NCBI RefSeq assembly: GCF_014203545.1
Contig: NZ_JACHJG010000002.1
Span: 682,001 to 746,000 of the forward strand
DNA from: Streptomyces netropsis
GTDB lineage: Bacteria > Actinomycetota > Actinomycetes > Streptomycetales > Streptomycetaceae
Direction: 5' to 3'
Length of the DNA stretch: 64,000 bases
Positions 17,329 to 25,536 of this stretch are shown piece by piece; position 1 is the stretch's first letter; each line of letters opens with the position of its first letter. Below the pieces are notes generated by a model, which did no database searches, had not been told where the DNA came from, and was given only the letters and a program-made list of their open reading frames with translations. The translations under genes were made by a program, and so were the position numbers.

Positions 17329-18471
17329 ATGGTCATACCGTTACCCCTCACCCCACGACCGCTCACCCGCGCGGAAGCCAAAGCGCGTACCGCCGCCGTC
17401 CTCACCGACCGGCCGGACCTCGCGGCACGGCTGCGCCGGCTGCGCCACACCGGGCGCGCGGTCCGCAGTTGCGAAGTCCACCTGACCAACGCCTGCAACA
17501 TCCGCTGCAAGGGCTGCTGGTACTTCGAGGGCGGCTTCGACACCGCCCTGCACGAGCTGTCCGACATCGGCCGGATCCGCGCCTTCGCCCAGGGGCTGAA
17601 GGACGACGGCGTCACCCAGGCCACGCTCATCGGCGGCGAGCCGACCCTCGTCCTGCGACGCGTCGAGCCGTTCGTGGAGGCCCTGCCCTACGTCACCATC
17701 TCCACCAACGGCCTGCGGAAGATGCCCAGCGAAGGCTTCGAGCACATCGCCATCGCGGTGAGCCTCTTCGGCGGCGGCCCGCTCGACGACGACCTCCGGG
17801 CGATCAGGGTCAACGGCAGCACGTTCACCGGGCTGTTCGACACCGCCCTGCGGCACTACAAGGACGACCCGCGCGTGATGTTCATCTTCGCGCTCTCCGA
17901 AGCCGGCCTCGCGCACATCGAACCGACGGTCCGGAAGATCGCCGACAACGGCAACATCGTCACGTTCAACTTCTACAGCGAGCACGGGACCGAGACCCCA
18001 CTGAAGATCATCGACGAGTCCCGCGTCCTCGACGAGGCCCTGCGGGTCCAGGAGCGCTACCCACAGACCGTCGTCAGCCACCCGTACTTCATCCGGACGC
18101 TGATCACCGGGACGTCGCACTGGGGCGGCACCTTCGGCTACGACGTCTGCCCCAGCATCAGCGTCGACCTGCCGGAACACGAGGAACGGGTCGGCAACGG
18201 AAACCCGGTCATCCCCGGCTTCGCCGTCTGGGGCGCCGACTACCGCACCCTCCAGTTCTGCTGCACGTCCGGGGACTGCCACGGCTGCCGCGACAGCCAG
18301 GCCGTCTACAGCTGGCTGGTCGTCAACTCACCCCGCTTCCTGGAGAGTACGCGGCGGTTCGAGGAGTGGCTCGACATCGCCGAGAGCTACTGGCGTCAAT
18401 GGCACTGGTCCCCGTACCACGCGAGCAAGCAGCATGAGGCGCACCCAACCCGTCAGGTACGTGACGACTAG
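17329..18471 (+). CDS. Radical SAM enzyme, copy 2
   Basis: 380 residues, paralogous to 8657-9853. CxxxCxxC is C56/C60/C63 in TNACNIRCKGCW; GGEP and TISTNGL follow. The extra cysteines C274, C311, C312, C316 and C319 (FCCTSGDCHGC) have the same spacing as in copy 1. The N-terminus is shorter than in copy 1 and the Pro/Ala tail is missing. ATG has AGGAGA at 6 nt. The next gene starts 8 nt after the stop, so it forms an operon with the aminotransferase. Confidence 0.9.
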   Translation: MVIPLPLTPRPLTRAEAKARTAAVLTDRPDLAARLRRLRHTGRAVRSCEVHLTNACNIRCKGCWYFEGGFDTALHELSDIGRIRAFAQGLKDDGVTQATLIGGEPTLVLRRVEPFVEALPYVTISTNGLRKMPSEGFEHIAIAVSLFGGGPLDDDLRAIRVNGSTFTGLFDTALRHYKDDPRVMFIFALSEAGLAHIEPTVRKIADNGNIVTFNFYSEHGTETPLKIIDESRVLDEALRVQERYPQTVVSHPYFIRTLITGTSHWGGTFGYDVCPSISVDLPEHEERVGNGNPVIPGFAVWGADYRTLQFCCTSGDCHGCRDSQAVYSWLVVNSPRFLESTRRFEEWLDIAESYWRQWHWSPYHASKQHEAHPTRQVRDD

Positions 18472-18479
18472 GAGCTGCC

Positions 18480-19397
18480 GTGACTCTGCCCGAAGCGCAA
18501 GCGATCTGGATGGACGGCGAGTTGGTGCCATGGCGCGAAGCCCAGGTGCATGTGCTCACCCACGGACTGCACTACGGCACGGGGGTCCTCGAAGGCACCC
18601 GGGTCTACCCGACCGCGGCCGGGCCGGCGGCGTTCCGGCTGGACGAACACCTGCGCCGGCTGGAACGCAGCGCCCGGATGGTGCGCATCCACCTCACCCA
18701 CGACCGTGACACCCTCTCGCGGGCCTCCCTCGATCTCGTCCGCGAGAACGGACACCAGGCGTGTTACGTGCGCCATCTGGTCTACCTCGGCTACGGCGTG
18801 ATGGGCCTCGACACCCGCCGGGCCCCCGTCCGCACCACCATCGCGACCTGGGAGTGGGGCAGCTACCTCGGGGACGAGGCGCCGACCCACGGCATCCGGC
18901 TGATGACCAGCTCCTGGCGGCGCAACGACCCCAACGTCGTCCCCACCGCGGCCAAGGCCTCCGGCCCGTACCTCAACTCGGTCCTGGCCAAACGGGAAGC
19001 GGTCGACGCCGGATTCGACGAGGCGCTGCTGCTCTCACGGGACGGCTACGTCGCGGAGTGCAGCGCGGAGAACATCTTCGTCGTCCGGGACGGCGTCCTG
19101 CACACCCCGCCCTCCAGCGCGGGAGCGCTCGAAGGCATCACCGCGGGCTCCGTGTGCGTACTGGCCCGGGACCTCGGCATGCGCCTGGAGGTCCGCAACC
19201 TGCTGCGCTCCGACATCTACGGCGCCGACGAGGTCTTCGTCTGCGGCACGGCGGCCGGGGTCGTGCCGGTCCAGTCGCTCGACCACCGTGAGATCGGCGC
19301 ACCCGGGCCGGTCGCCAAACAACTGGGCGACCTCTTCAGAGCGATCACCGTCGGCGAGGAACCGCGCTACCAGCACTGGCTGACCCCGGTCGGCTGA
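18480..19397 (+). CDS. Branched-chain (class IV) aminotransferase, IlvE-like
   Basis: 305-residue fold-type IV PLP aminotransferase, with the typical start IWMDGELVPWREAQVHVLTHG-LHYGTGVLEGTR, the PLP-lysine region TAAKASGPYLNS and the phosphate-binding GALEGITAGS loop. The usual reaction is interconversion of Leu/Ile/Val and their 2-oxo acids. In this setting it may supply a branched 2-oxo acid that becomes an acyl-CoA primer for FabH, or it may instead aminate an acyl intermediate. GTG with GGAG at 6 nt. Confidence 0.9.
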   Translation: MTLPEAQAIWMDGELVPWREAQVHVLTHGLHYGTGVLEGTRVYPTAAGPAAFRLDEHLRRLERSARMVRIHLTHDRDTLSRASLDLVRENGHQACYVRHLVYLGYGVMGLDTRRAPVRTTIATWEWGSYLGDEAPTHGIRLMTSSWRRNDPNVVPTAAKASGPYLNSVLAKREAVDAGFDEALLLSRDGYVAECSAENIFVVRDGVLHTPPSSAGALEGITAGSVCVLARDLGMRLEVRNLLRSDIYGADEVFVCGTAAGVVPVQSLDHREIGAPGPVAKQLGDLFRAITVGEEPRYQHWLTPVG

Positions 19398-19403
19398 GTA
19401 CCG

Positions 19404-19435
19404 GTGCCGGGCGGGCCCCGTGGCCCGCCCGGCAC
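19404..19435 (+). terminator. Strong GC hairpin between aminotransferase and ACP genes
   Basis: Perfect 14-bp stem (GTGCCGGGCGGGCC paired with 19422-19435) with a 4-nt loop and no U-tract, 6 nt after the aminotransferase stop and 28 nt before the ACP start. It may act as a partial terminator or an mRNA-stabilising element that sets the ratio between upstream genes and the ACP/FAS genes. Confidence 0.6.
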
Positions 19436-19463
19436 CACCCCACCCTCCAGGGTTAGGAGTCCC

Positions 19464-19718
19464 ATGTCCGACACGCTCAGCCGTGATGTGATCGACGCGT
19501 TCGTCACCGACACCCTGGTGGCGTTCGGCATCGAACGCGGCCGGATCACCGTGGAGTCCTCGTTCGACGAGCTCGGCGTCGACTCCCTCGACGTCGTGGA
19601 ACTCAGCCAGGCCCTCCAGAAGGAACTGGGCGTCCCCGTCCGGCCCAAGGACTTCGACGAGAACCAGACGGTCGGCCAGGTACTGGAGTACGTCTACCGA
19701 GCCGCCGGGCTCCGTTGA
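19464..19718 (+). CDS. Acyl carrier protein (type II FAS/PKS)
   Basis: 84 residues with the phosphopantetheine serine in ELGVDSLDVVEL. ATG with TTAGGAG 7 nt upstream was chosen over an upstream GTG that would run through the hairpin. It heads the ACP-FabF-FabI-FabH-thioesterase set, whose members all overlap, so it is likely the dedicated carrier for that mini fatty acid synthase. Distinct from the ACP at 13658-14008. Confidence 0.9.
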   Translation: MSDTLSRDVIDAFVTDTLVAFGIERGRITVESSFDELGVDSLDVVELSQALQKELGVPVRPKDFDENQTVGQVLEYVYRAAGLR

Positions 19719-20935
19719 GCGGCCGTGCCGCCGTCACCGGCTTCGGGGCGGTGACGCCCCTGGGAGTCGGCGCGGACGTCCTGCACCGCAGGGCCGTCGA
19801 GGGAGCCAGCGGACTGGTCGCGGGGCGAGGGCTGTGCGCCGACTTCACCCCCGAGGAGTTCCTCGGCCGCAAGGAAGTGCGGCGCGCCGACCGCTTCACC
19901 CATCTCGCCGTCGCCGCCGCCGACGAGGCGCTGGGCCGGGCCGGCTGGAGCACCCGCGGCAGCCCGCCCTACCCGCCGGAGCGGGTGGCCTGCGTCATCG
20001 GCACCGGCGTCGGGGGCGTGCGCAGCCACGAAGCACAGCTGGCACGCCTCGCCCAGCACGGCGATGCCTTCGTCTCCGCCCTGCTCGCGCCCATGATGAT
20101 GCCCAACGCGGCCGCCGCGCACCTCGCGATGCGCTACGGGCTGCGCGGCGAGTCGTACTGCGTGGCCTCCGCCTGTGCGGCAGGCGCGCAGGCCATCGGC
20201 TCCGGCCTGCGGATCCTGGCCGCCGGGGAAGCCGACGCCGTCGTGGTCGGCGGCGCGGAGGCGGCCGTCAGCCCCGTCCTGCACGCCGGATTCCGCAACG
20301 CCGGGGCCCTGTCACCCACCGGCAGATCCGTCCCCTTCGCCCGGGACCGGGACGGCTTCCTGCCCGGCGAGGGCGCCGGGATCCTCGTCCTCGAACGCCC
20401 CGAGGCGGCCGCCGCACGCGGCGCCACCGTGCTCGGCGAGATCCTGGGGTACGGCGCCACCTCCGACGCCCACCACCTCACCGCCCCCGAGCCGAGCGCC
20501 CGCGCGGCCGCGCGGGCCGTCACCACCGCACTGGAAGCGGCCGGCCGGGCACCGCACCAGATCGCCTACGTCAACGCGCACGGCACCGGGACCGTACTCA
20601 ACGACCGCGCCGAGGCGACCGCGCTGCGCCTGGCCCTGGGCGAGCACCTGGCCGCCGTCCCGATCTCGTCGAGCAAGTCCTACCTCGGCCATCTGCTCGG
20701 CGCCGCGGGCGCCGTCGAGGCGATCGCGACCCTCCAGGCACTGCGTCACGCCACCGCCCCGCCGACCGTAGGACTGCGCGACCCCGACGAGCGGCTCGGG
20801 AAGCTCGACCACGTGCACACCGCGCGGTCGCTGCCCGCCGACGGCCGACCGACAGCATTGTCGACGTCCTTCGGCTTCGGCGGTCACAACGCGGTCCTCG
20901 TCCTGGCCGCGGGAGCGACGGAAGGCGGCGACTGA
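19715..20935 (+). CDS. Beta-ketoacyl-ACP synthase II (FabF-like)
   Basis: 406 residues of the KAS I/II family, with nucleophile C154 in ASACAAGAQAIG and histidines in NAHGTGTVLND and SYLGHLLGAAG, all intact, so a condensing enzyme rather than a chain-length factor. The start is a TTG overlapping the ACP stop as TTGA; no ATG or GTG in this frame lies nearby. It elongates acyl-ACP with malonyl-ACP. Because the cluster carries a second set of FAS genes, a self-resistance role (as in clusters for FabF inhibitors) is an alternative. Confidence 0.9.
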   Translation: MSGRAAVTGFGAVTPLGVGADVLHRRAVEGASGLVAGRGLCADFTPEEFLGRKEVRRADRFTHLAVAAADEALGRAGWSTRGSPPYPPERVACVIGTGVGGVRSHEAQLARLAQHGDAFVSALLAPMMMPNAAAAHLAMRYGLRGESYCVASACAAGAQAIGSGLRILAAGEADAVVVGGAEAAVSPVLHAGFRNAGALSPTGRSVPFARDRDGFLPGEGAGILVLERPEAAAARGATVLGEILGYGATSDAHHLTAPEPSARAAARAVTTALEAAGRAPHQIAYVNAHGTGTVLNDRAEATALRLALGEHLAAVPISSSKSYLGHLLGAAGAVEAIATLQALRHATAPPTVGLRDPDERLGKLDHVHTARSLPADGRPTALSTSFGFGGHNAVLVLAAGATEGGD

Positions 20936-21756
20936 TGTTCTCCTTCGACGGACGGCGTTATCTGATCACCGGCGTCCTCAACGAGGACTCCATCGCCTGG
21001 TGGACGGCGCGAGCCCTCCAACTGGCGGGCGCGGACATCGTGTTGACGGGATTCGGGCGGGCCCGCCGCATCACCGAGAAGTCCGCCGCGGCCCTCCCGT
21101 CCCCGCCCGACGTCCTCGAACTCGACGTGACCCGCGCGGAGGACTTCACCGCGCTCGCCGAAGAGCTGAGCCGCCGCTGGGACGGCCTCGACGGCGCCGT
21201 GCACGCCGTGGCGGCGGCCCCGCGCGACGCGATCAGCGGGAACTTCCTCACCACCGGGCCGGACAGCGCGGCCGCGGCCTTCCGCACCGCCGCGTACTCC
21301 CTCCACTCCCTGACCGTCGCCCTCGCCCCGCAACTGCGCCGCTCGCCGGGGCGGGGCAGCGTCGTCGGCATCGACTTCGACTCGTCGGCGGCCTGGCCGG
21401 GGTACGACTGGATGGGCGTGAGCAAGGCGGCCCTGGGAGCGGTCTGCCGCTACCTCGCCATGTATCTGGGCCCGTCGGGCATCCGGGTCAACCTGGTGGC
21501 GGCCGGCCCCTTGGAGACCGTCGCCGGGCGCGGCATCGCGACCTTCGACGCGATCGCCGACCGGTGGGAGCAGGACGCGCCGCTCGGCTGGGACCGCAAC
21601 GCGGCACAGCGGGTGACGGGGCCGGTGCTCTTCCTGCTCTCCGAACTGGCCGCCACCGTGACGGGCGAGATCCTGCACGCGGACGGCGGTATGCACGCCG
21701 TCGCGATGGGGAGCGGCACGGTCGTGCCCGGCACACCCGGGGAGCAGCCACGGTGA
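20935..21756 (+). CDS. Enoyl-ACP reductase, FabI/InhA type
   Basis: 273-residue short-chain dehydrogenase-like enoyl reductase. It has an N-terminal nucleotide fold (FDGRRYLITGVLNEDSIAWW) and the catalytic pair Y157/K164 in GYDWMGVSKAALG, with the same numbering pattern as InhA Y158/K165. It reduces trans-2-enoyl-ACP with NAD(P)H. The ATG overlaps the FabF stop by one base. No ketoreductase or dehydratase is in the cluster, so FabG and a dehydratase must be borrowed. It could also be a resistant target copy. Confidence 0.9.
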   Translation: MFSFDGRRYLITGVLNEDSIAWWTARALQLAGADIVLTGFGRARRITEKSAAALPSPPDVLELDVTRAEDFTALAEELSRRWDGLDGAVHAVAAAPRDAISGNFLTTGPDSAAAAFRTAAYSLHSLTVALAPQLRRSPGRGSVVGIDFDSSAAWPGYDWMGVSKAALGAVCRYLAMYLGPSGIRVNLVAAGPLETVAGRGIATFDAIADRWEQDAPLGWDRNAAQRVTGPVLFLLSELAATVTGEILHADGGMHAVAMGSGTVVPGTPGEQPR

Positions 21757-22706
21757 GCGCGGTGATCACAGGGGTGGGGGCGGCGCTACCCGAACGGGTC
21801 GTGCCCAACGCCTACTTCGCGGACCACCTGGACACCTCCGACCAGTGGATCGTCAAGCGCACCGGCATCCGCGAACGCCGCTGGCTCGACGAGGACGCCC
21901 ACCTCGCCGACCTGGCCCTGGCGGCCGCCCACGACGCGCTCGACGTCGCGGGCCGGGACCCCGCCGGGCTCCGTCACGTGGTCGTCGCCACCACCACACC
22001 CGACCGCGTCACCCCCGGCCTCGCCGTGGAGGTCGCCGCCCGGCTGGGCACCCCGCACGCGGCCGCGTTCGACCTGCACGCCGCGTGCGCCGGCTTCCTC
22101 TACGCCCTCGACCACGCGGCGGCGCTGATCGAGTCCGGCCGGGCCGAGACCGTGCTGGTGTGCGGAGCCGAGGCGCTCACCCGCATCACCGACCGCACCG
22201 ACCGCTCCACGGCGGTCCTCCTCGGCGACGCCGCGGGCGCCGTGGTCCTCGCCGCCGTGCCCGACGGCCCCGCCCCCACCTTCGCCCTCGCCTCGGACGG
22301 CGAGCAGATCCCCCTGCTGTACGCGGACCGCCGTGAGCGCGTCCTGCGGATGCGGGGCCGCGAGATCTACGAGCACGCCATCGCGAAGATGAGCGCGTAC
22401 ACCCGCGAGGTGCTGGCCCTGCGGTCCGCGAAGATCGACGACATCGACCTCTTCATCGCCCACCAGGCCAACGCGCGCATCGTGAGAGGCGTCGCGCGCG
22501 AACTGGGGATCCCCGACGACCGGCTCTACCTCAACGTCGACCGTGTGGCCAACACCTCCTCGGCCTCGATACCGGTCGCCCTCGCCCAGGCCAGAGCGGA
22601 AGGCCGGACGGGCCCGACCGGCCTGCTGGGCACGGCGGCCTTCGGGGCGGGCGTCACCTGGGGCGCCGGCGTGGTGGGCTGGAACTGGGGAGGGGGAGGC
22701 GGGTGA
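21753..22706 (+). CDS. Beta-ketoacyl-ACP synthase III (FabH-like)
   Basis: 317 residues with the complete Cys-His-Asn triad C112 (HAACAGF), H237 (IAHQAN) and N267 (VANTSS); C112 matches the usual FabH numbering. It primes fatty acid synthesis by condensing an acyl-CoA with malonyl-ACP, and streptomycete FabH enzymes accept branched primers. With the aminotransferase upstream, branched starter use is plausible. GTG start in a GTGA overlap. The Gly-rich end (WNWGGGGG) is slightly extended. Confidence 0.92.
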   Translation: MSAVITGVGAALPERVVPNAYFADHLDTSDQWIVKRTGIRERRWLDEDAHLADLALAAAHDALDVAGRDPAGLRHVVVATTTPDRVTPGLAVEVAARLGTPHAAAFDLHAACAGFLYALDHAAALIESGRAETVLVCGAEALTRITDRTDRSTAVLLGDAAGAVVLAAVPDGPAPTFALASDGEQIPLLYADRRERVLRMRGREIYEHAIAKMSAYTREVLALRSAKIDDIDLFIAHQANARIVRGVARELGIPDDRLYLNVDRVANTSSASIPVALAQARAEGRTGPTGLLGTAAFGAGVTWGAGVVGWNWGGGGG

Positions 22707-23098
22707 ACGCGCTGGACGCCCTCAACGACCTGCTCGCGCGGGAGTTCCCCTACCTCGCGGACCACCGCGTCACCGAACTCACCGACCGGGGCCTGACCAT
22801 GCGGGCCGACCCCACCGGATTCCAGATCCGCCCCGGCGGCACCGTCAGTGGCCCCGACCAGATGCGCATCGCCGACTACGCGGGCTACGCCCTCGTCAAA
22901 CACACCGCCGGTCACACCCTGTCGGTCCTGCTGCGCAACGTGAGCCTGAGCTTTCTCGAAGCCCCGGCGCCACGCGCCCTGACGGCACGGGCGACGCTGC
23001 TGAAACTCGGCAAGCGCACGGCCGAGGTGCGGGGCGACGTGCTGGACGACACCCGTCGCCTCGTCGCGACCGCGGCGCTGACGTACACCGTGCGGTGA
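22703..23098 (+). CDS. Hotdog-fold thioesterase (PaaI-like)
   Basis: 131-residue hotdog protein of the PaaI/YbgC superfamily, with a PGGTVSGPDQMRIADYAGYA segment on the central helix. It probably hydrolyses the finished acyl-ACP or acyl-CoA, releasing the acid that the FAAL would activate. GTGA overlap with FabH. Last gene of the cluster; the next gene is convergent. Confidence 0.82.
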   Translation: MNALDALNDLLAREFPYLADHRVTELTDRGLTMRADPTGFQIRPGGTVSGPDQMRIADYAGYALVKHTAGHTLSVLLRNVSLSFLEAPAPRALTARATLLKLGKRTAEVRGDVLDDTRRLVATAALTYTVR

Positions 23099-23189
23099 CA
23101 GGGCTCGCGTCGTGACTCCGGGGCAGGCCCGGCAGGCATGTGGTCGATCCGCACCCGGACAGCCGTGCGGTCGCCCTCTCGTCAGCGCG

Positions 23190-23459
23190 TCAGTGCGTCA
23201 GATGCGCTTCCAGATGCGTGACCTCCTCGATGTCGACACCCGCCTTGTCGAGCAACTGGTGGGCGAGATTGTTCAGCGCGCGGGCGGCCGCGACCTCCTC
23301 GCCGACCCGCTGCTGGCCGGGGTCGTCGGGGTGCCGGTGGGCGATTCCCTGTGCCATCAGCTCCGTCCCGTCGTGCAGGCGAAGCCGTACGGCCGCCTGG
23401 GTCATGGCATCGACCTCACGGAACTCCATGTCGATGGCGCAGTCGACGATCGTCTCCAT
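23190..23459 (-). CDS. DUF1876 family protein
   Basis: 89-residue actinobacterial DUF1876 (Rv2632c-like) protein. It is a small alpha/beta domain with the typical GIAHRHPDDPGQQRVGEEVA stretch and an AARALNNLAHQLL helix. ATG 23459 is preferred over a GTG three codons earlier because GGGAAG sits 8 nt upstream. Function unknown; homologues occur near stress genes, and here it lies downstream of a phosphoribosyltransferase/hydrolase gene on the same strand. Confidence 0.85.
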   Translation of the reverse strand: METIVDCAIDMEFREVDAMTQAAVRLRLHDGTELMAQGIAHRHPDDPGQQRVGEEVAAARALNNLAHQLLDKAGVDIEEVTHLEAHLTH

Positions 23460-23510
23460 GGCGATCACTTCCCGTGTGTGCGTTGAGTTGTTCGCTTCCC
23501 GTGGGTCCCG

Positions 23511-24869
23511 TCAGGGGCCCGACGCGGTGGGTGCGGGCGGGGCCCGGTAGCCGCCGAGGTGTTCGGCGAACCAGTCGCGGGCGAGTTCCGCGACGGCGTC
23601 GAGCGTTCCCGGCTCCTCGAAGAGGTGAGTGGCACCCGGCACCACCGCCAGTCGCTTCTCGCAGGTCAACTGGTCCGCGGCCTGCCGGTTGAGGTCGAGC
23701 ACGGTCTCGTCCCGGCCGCCGACCACGAGCAGGGTCGGCGCCGTGACTTCGGCCAGCCGTGGCCCGGCGAGGTCGGGGCGGCCGCCCCGGGAGACCACCG
23801 CGGCGATGTCCGTCCCGGAGGCCGCCGCGTCGGCCGCCGCCCACAGGGCCGCCGCCGCGCCCGTACTCGCACCGAAGTAGCAGACGGGCGGGGGCGCGGG
23901 GCCGGGCGACTCGCGGCGCAGCCACCGTGTCACCTCCGTCAGCCTCCGGGCCAGGGGTTCCACGGCGAACACGTTCGCCCGGTCCTGCTCCTCGGCGGGG
24001 GTGAGGAGGTCGAAGAGGAGCGTGCCCAGCCCCGCCGCGGTGAGGACGTCCGCCACCGCGCGGTTGCGGGGGCTCAGCCGGCTGCTGCCGCTGCCGTGCG
24101 CGAAGACGACGAGACCGGGGGCGCCGGCCGGCAGGGCCAGATCACCGGAGAGCCGGACGCGGCCGCCGTCCACCGGGAGTTCCAGCGGACCGGTCACGGC
24201 CCGGCCGCTGCCCGGCCCGGGATTCCCGGGCCGCTCCGCCGTGCTGCGCCGCAGCAGTTCGACGACTTCGTCGTCCGAGGTCTGGGCGAAGTCCCGGTAC
24301 CACTCGCCGACCGCGGAGAAGCCCGCCGGTGTCGAGAGACAGACCAGCTCGTCCACTTCCTCGCTGAGTGCCGCCGCCGCGTCCGGGGGCGCGACGGGCA
24401 CGGCCAGCACCACCCGGGCGGCGCCCTGGGCCCGTGCCACCTGGCAGGCGGCCGACGCCGTCGAGCCGGTGGCGATGCCGTCGTCGACCACGACCGCCGT
24501 ACGGCCCTCCAGCGGGATGCGCGGCCGTCCGCCACGGAAGCGTTCCGCGCGCCGGACGAGCTCCGTCTCCTCGGTCCGCTGGACCTCGGCGAGGTCCTCC
24601 TCGTCGACCCGGCTCATCCGGACGATGTCGTCCCGCACGACGCGCACGCCTCCCTCGCCGATGGCGCCGAAGCCGAGCTCCCGGTGGTACGGCACACCGA
24701 GCTTGCGGACGAGGATCACATCGAGCGGGGCGTCCAGCGCCCGGGCGACCTCGAAGGCCACGGGGACGCCGCCGCGCGGCAGGCCGAGCACGACCGGATG
24801 GTCCCCGCGCAGATACCCCAGCCGCTCCGCCAGATGCCGCCCGGCATCCTCTCGGTCGTCGAATCGCAT
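23511..24869 (-). CDS. Phosphoribosyltransferase-dienelactone hydrolase fusion
   Basis: 452 residues with two domains. Residues 1 to about 215 are a PRTase-type domain (VLGLPRGGVPVAFEVA; PRPP loop AVVVDDGIATGSTA near 125). About 230-445 is an alpha/beta hydrolase (VFAHGSGSSRLSPRN oxyanion region, nucleophile in YFGASTGAAAAL, acid in GGRDETVLD, histidine in GATHLFEE). This fusion recurs in actinobacteria and is often beside stress or USP genes. The substrate is unknown; the two activities in one chain suggest nucleoside or sugar-ester salvage, but that is speculation. Confidence 0.88.
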   Translation of the reverse strand: MRFDDREDAGRHLAERLGYLRGDHPVVLGLPRGGVPVAFEVARALDAPLDVILVRKLGVPYHRELGFGAIGEGGVRVVRDDIVRMSRVDEEDLAEVQRTEETELVRRAERFRGGRPRIPLEGRTAVVVDDGIATGSTASAACQVARAQGAARVVLAVPVAPPDAAAALSEEVDELVCLSTPAGFSAVGEWYRDFAQTSDDEVVELLRRSTAERPGNPGPGSGRAVTGPLELPVDGGRVRLSGDLALPAGAPGLVVFAHGSGSSRLSPRNRAVADVLTAAGLGTLLFDLLTPAEEQDRANVFAVEPLARRLTEVTRWLRRESPGPAPPPVCYFGASTGAAAALWAAADAAASGTDIAAVVSRGGRPDLAGPRLAEVTAPTLLVVGGRDETVLDLNRQAADQLTCEKRLAVVPGATHLFEEPGTLDAVAELARDWFAEHLGGYRAPPAPTASGP

Positions 24870-25039
24870 GGTCCACCTCCGGCCCGGGTCCGGCCCCGGA
24901 AGACGAGGGGAAACGGGACGAGAGTCGCTATACGTCCAATATCCTCACAATCAGCCCGATAGTCCATGCGGTGGAGGCCGGGCCCGCCGCGGGCGCGCTC
25001 GACCCCGCCCCGATCGCCCCAGGCCTGGTCCCGGCCGGT

Positions 25040-25465
25040 TCAGCCGACGTCCAGCGCCGCCCGCACCCGCGCCGCCGCGGCCGCCGCCTCCTCGTCCGAG
25101 GCATACCGCGTCCGAGGCCAGAAGAAGCCGCGCAGACCGTCCTTACGGTTACGCGGCACGACGTGTACATGAAAGTGCGGCACGGACTGGCTGACCCGGT
25201 TGTTCGCGGCCACGAACGACCCGGCGGCGTCCATGCCGCGCTCCACCGCCCCGGCGATCAGTCGCACCCGGGTGAAGAACGGCCCCACGTCCTCCGCCGG
25301 CAGATCGGTGAGGGTCTCCACGTGCCGCCTCGGCACGACCAGGACGTGGCCGGGGAAGAGCGGCCGCGCGTCCAGGAACGCCACCACCGTCTCGTCCTCG
25401 AAAACCCGGTGACCGGGCTGCTCGCCCGCCATGATCGCGCAGAAGACGCAGTTCACGACACCCAT
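25040..25465 (-). CDS. HIT family hydrolase
   Basis: About 141 residues. The histidine-triad motif is HFHVHVVP; the N-terminal CVFCAIMAG zinc-type cysteines are typical of HIT/FHIT-like nucleotide hydrolases acting on adenylylated substrates or dinucleoside polyphosphates. The exact start is uncertain: TTG 25468, ATG 25465 and GTG 25456 all follow GGGGAG. Divergent from the DUF72 gene with 71 nt between. Confidence 0.88.
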   Translation of the reverse strand: MGVVNCVFCAIMAGEQPGHRVFEDETVVAFLDARPLFPGHVLVVPRRHVETLTDLPAEDVGPFFTRVRLIAGAVERGMDAAGSFVAANNRVSQSVPHFHVHVVPRNRKDGLRGFFWPRTRYASDEEAAAAAARVRAALDVG

Positions 25466-25536
25466 CAACTCCCCGTCGGTCGATCCGTGGCGAAATTATC
25501 CGTGACGGCGGCGGCCCCTCGGGGCAGGGATCACCC

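Noticed and set aside
6785..23098. Prodigiosin-type cluster
   Set aside because: Only the FAS set, Rieske enzyme and FAAL-ACP-KS layout are reminiscent; no prolyl-ligase, pyrrole or condensing (RedH-like) genes are visible in the window.
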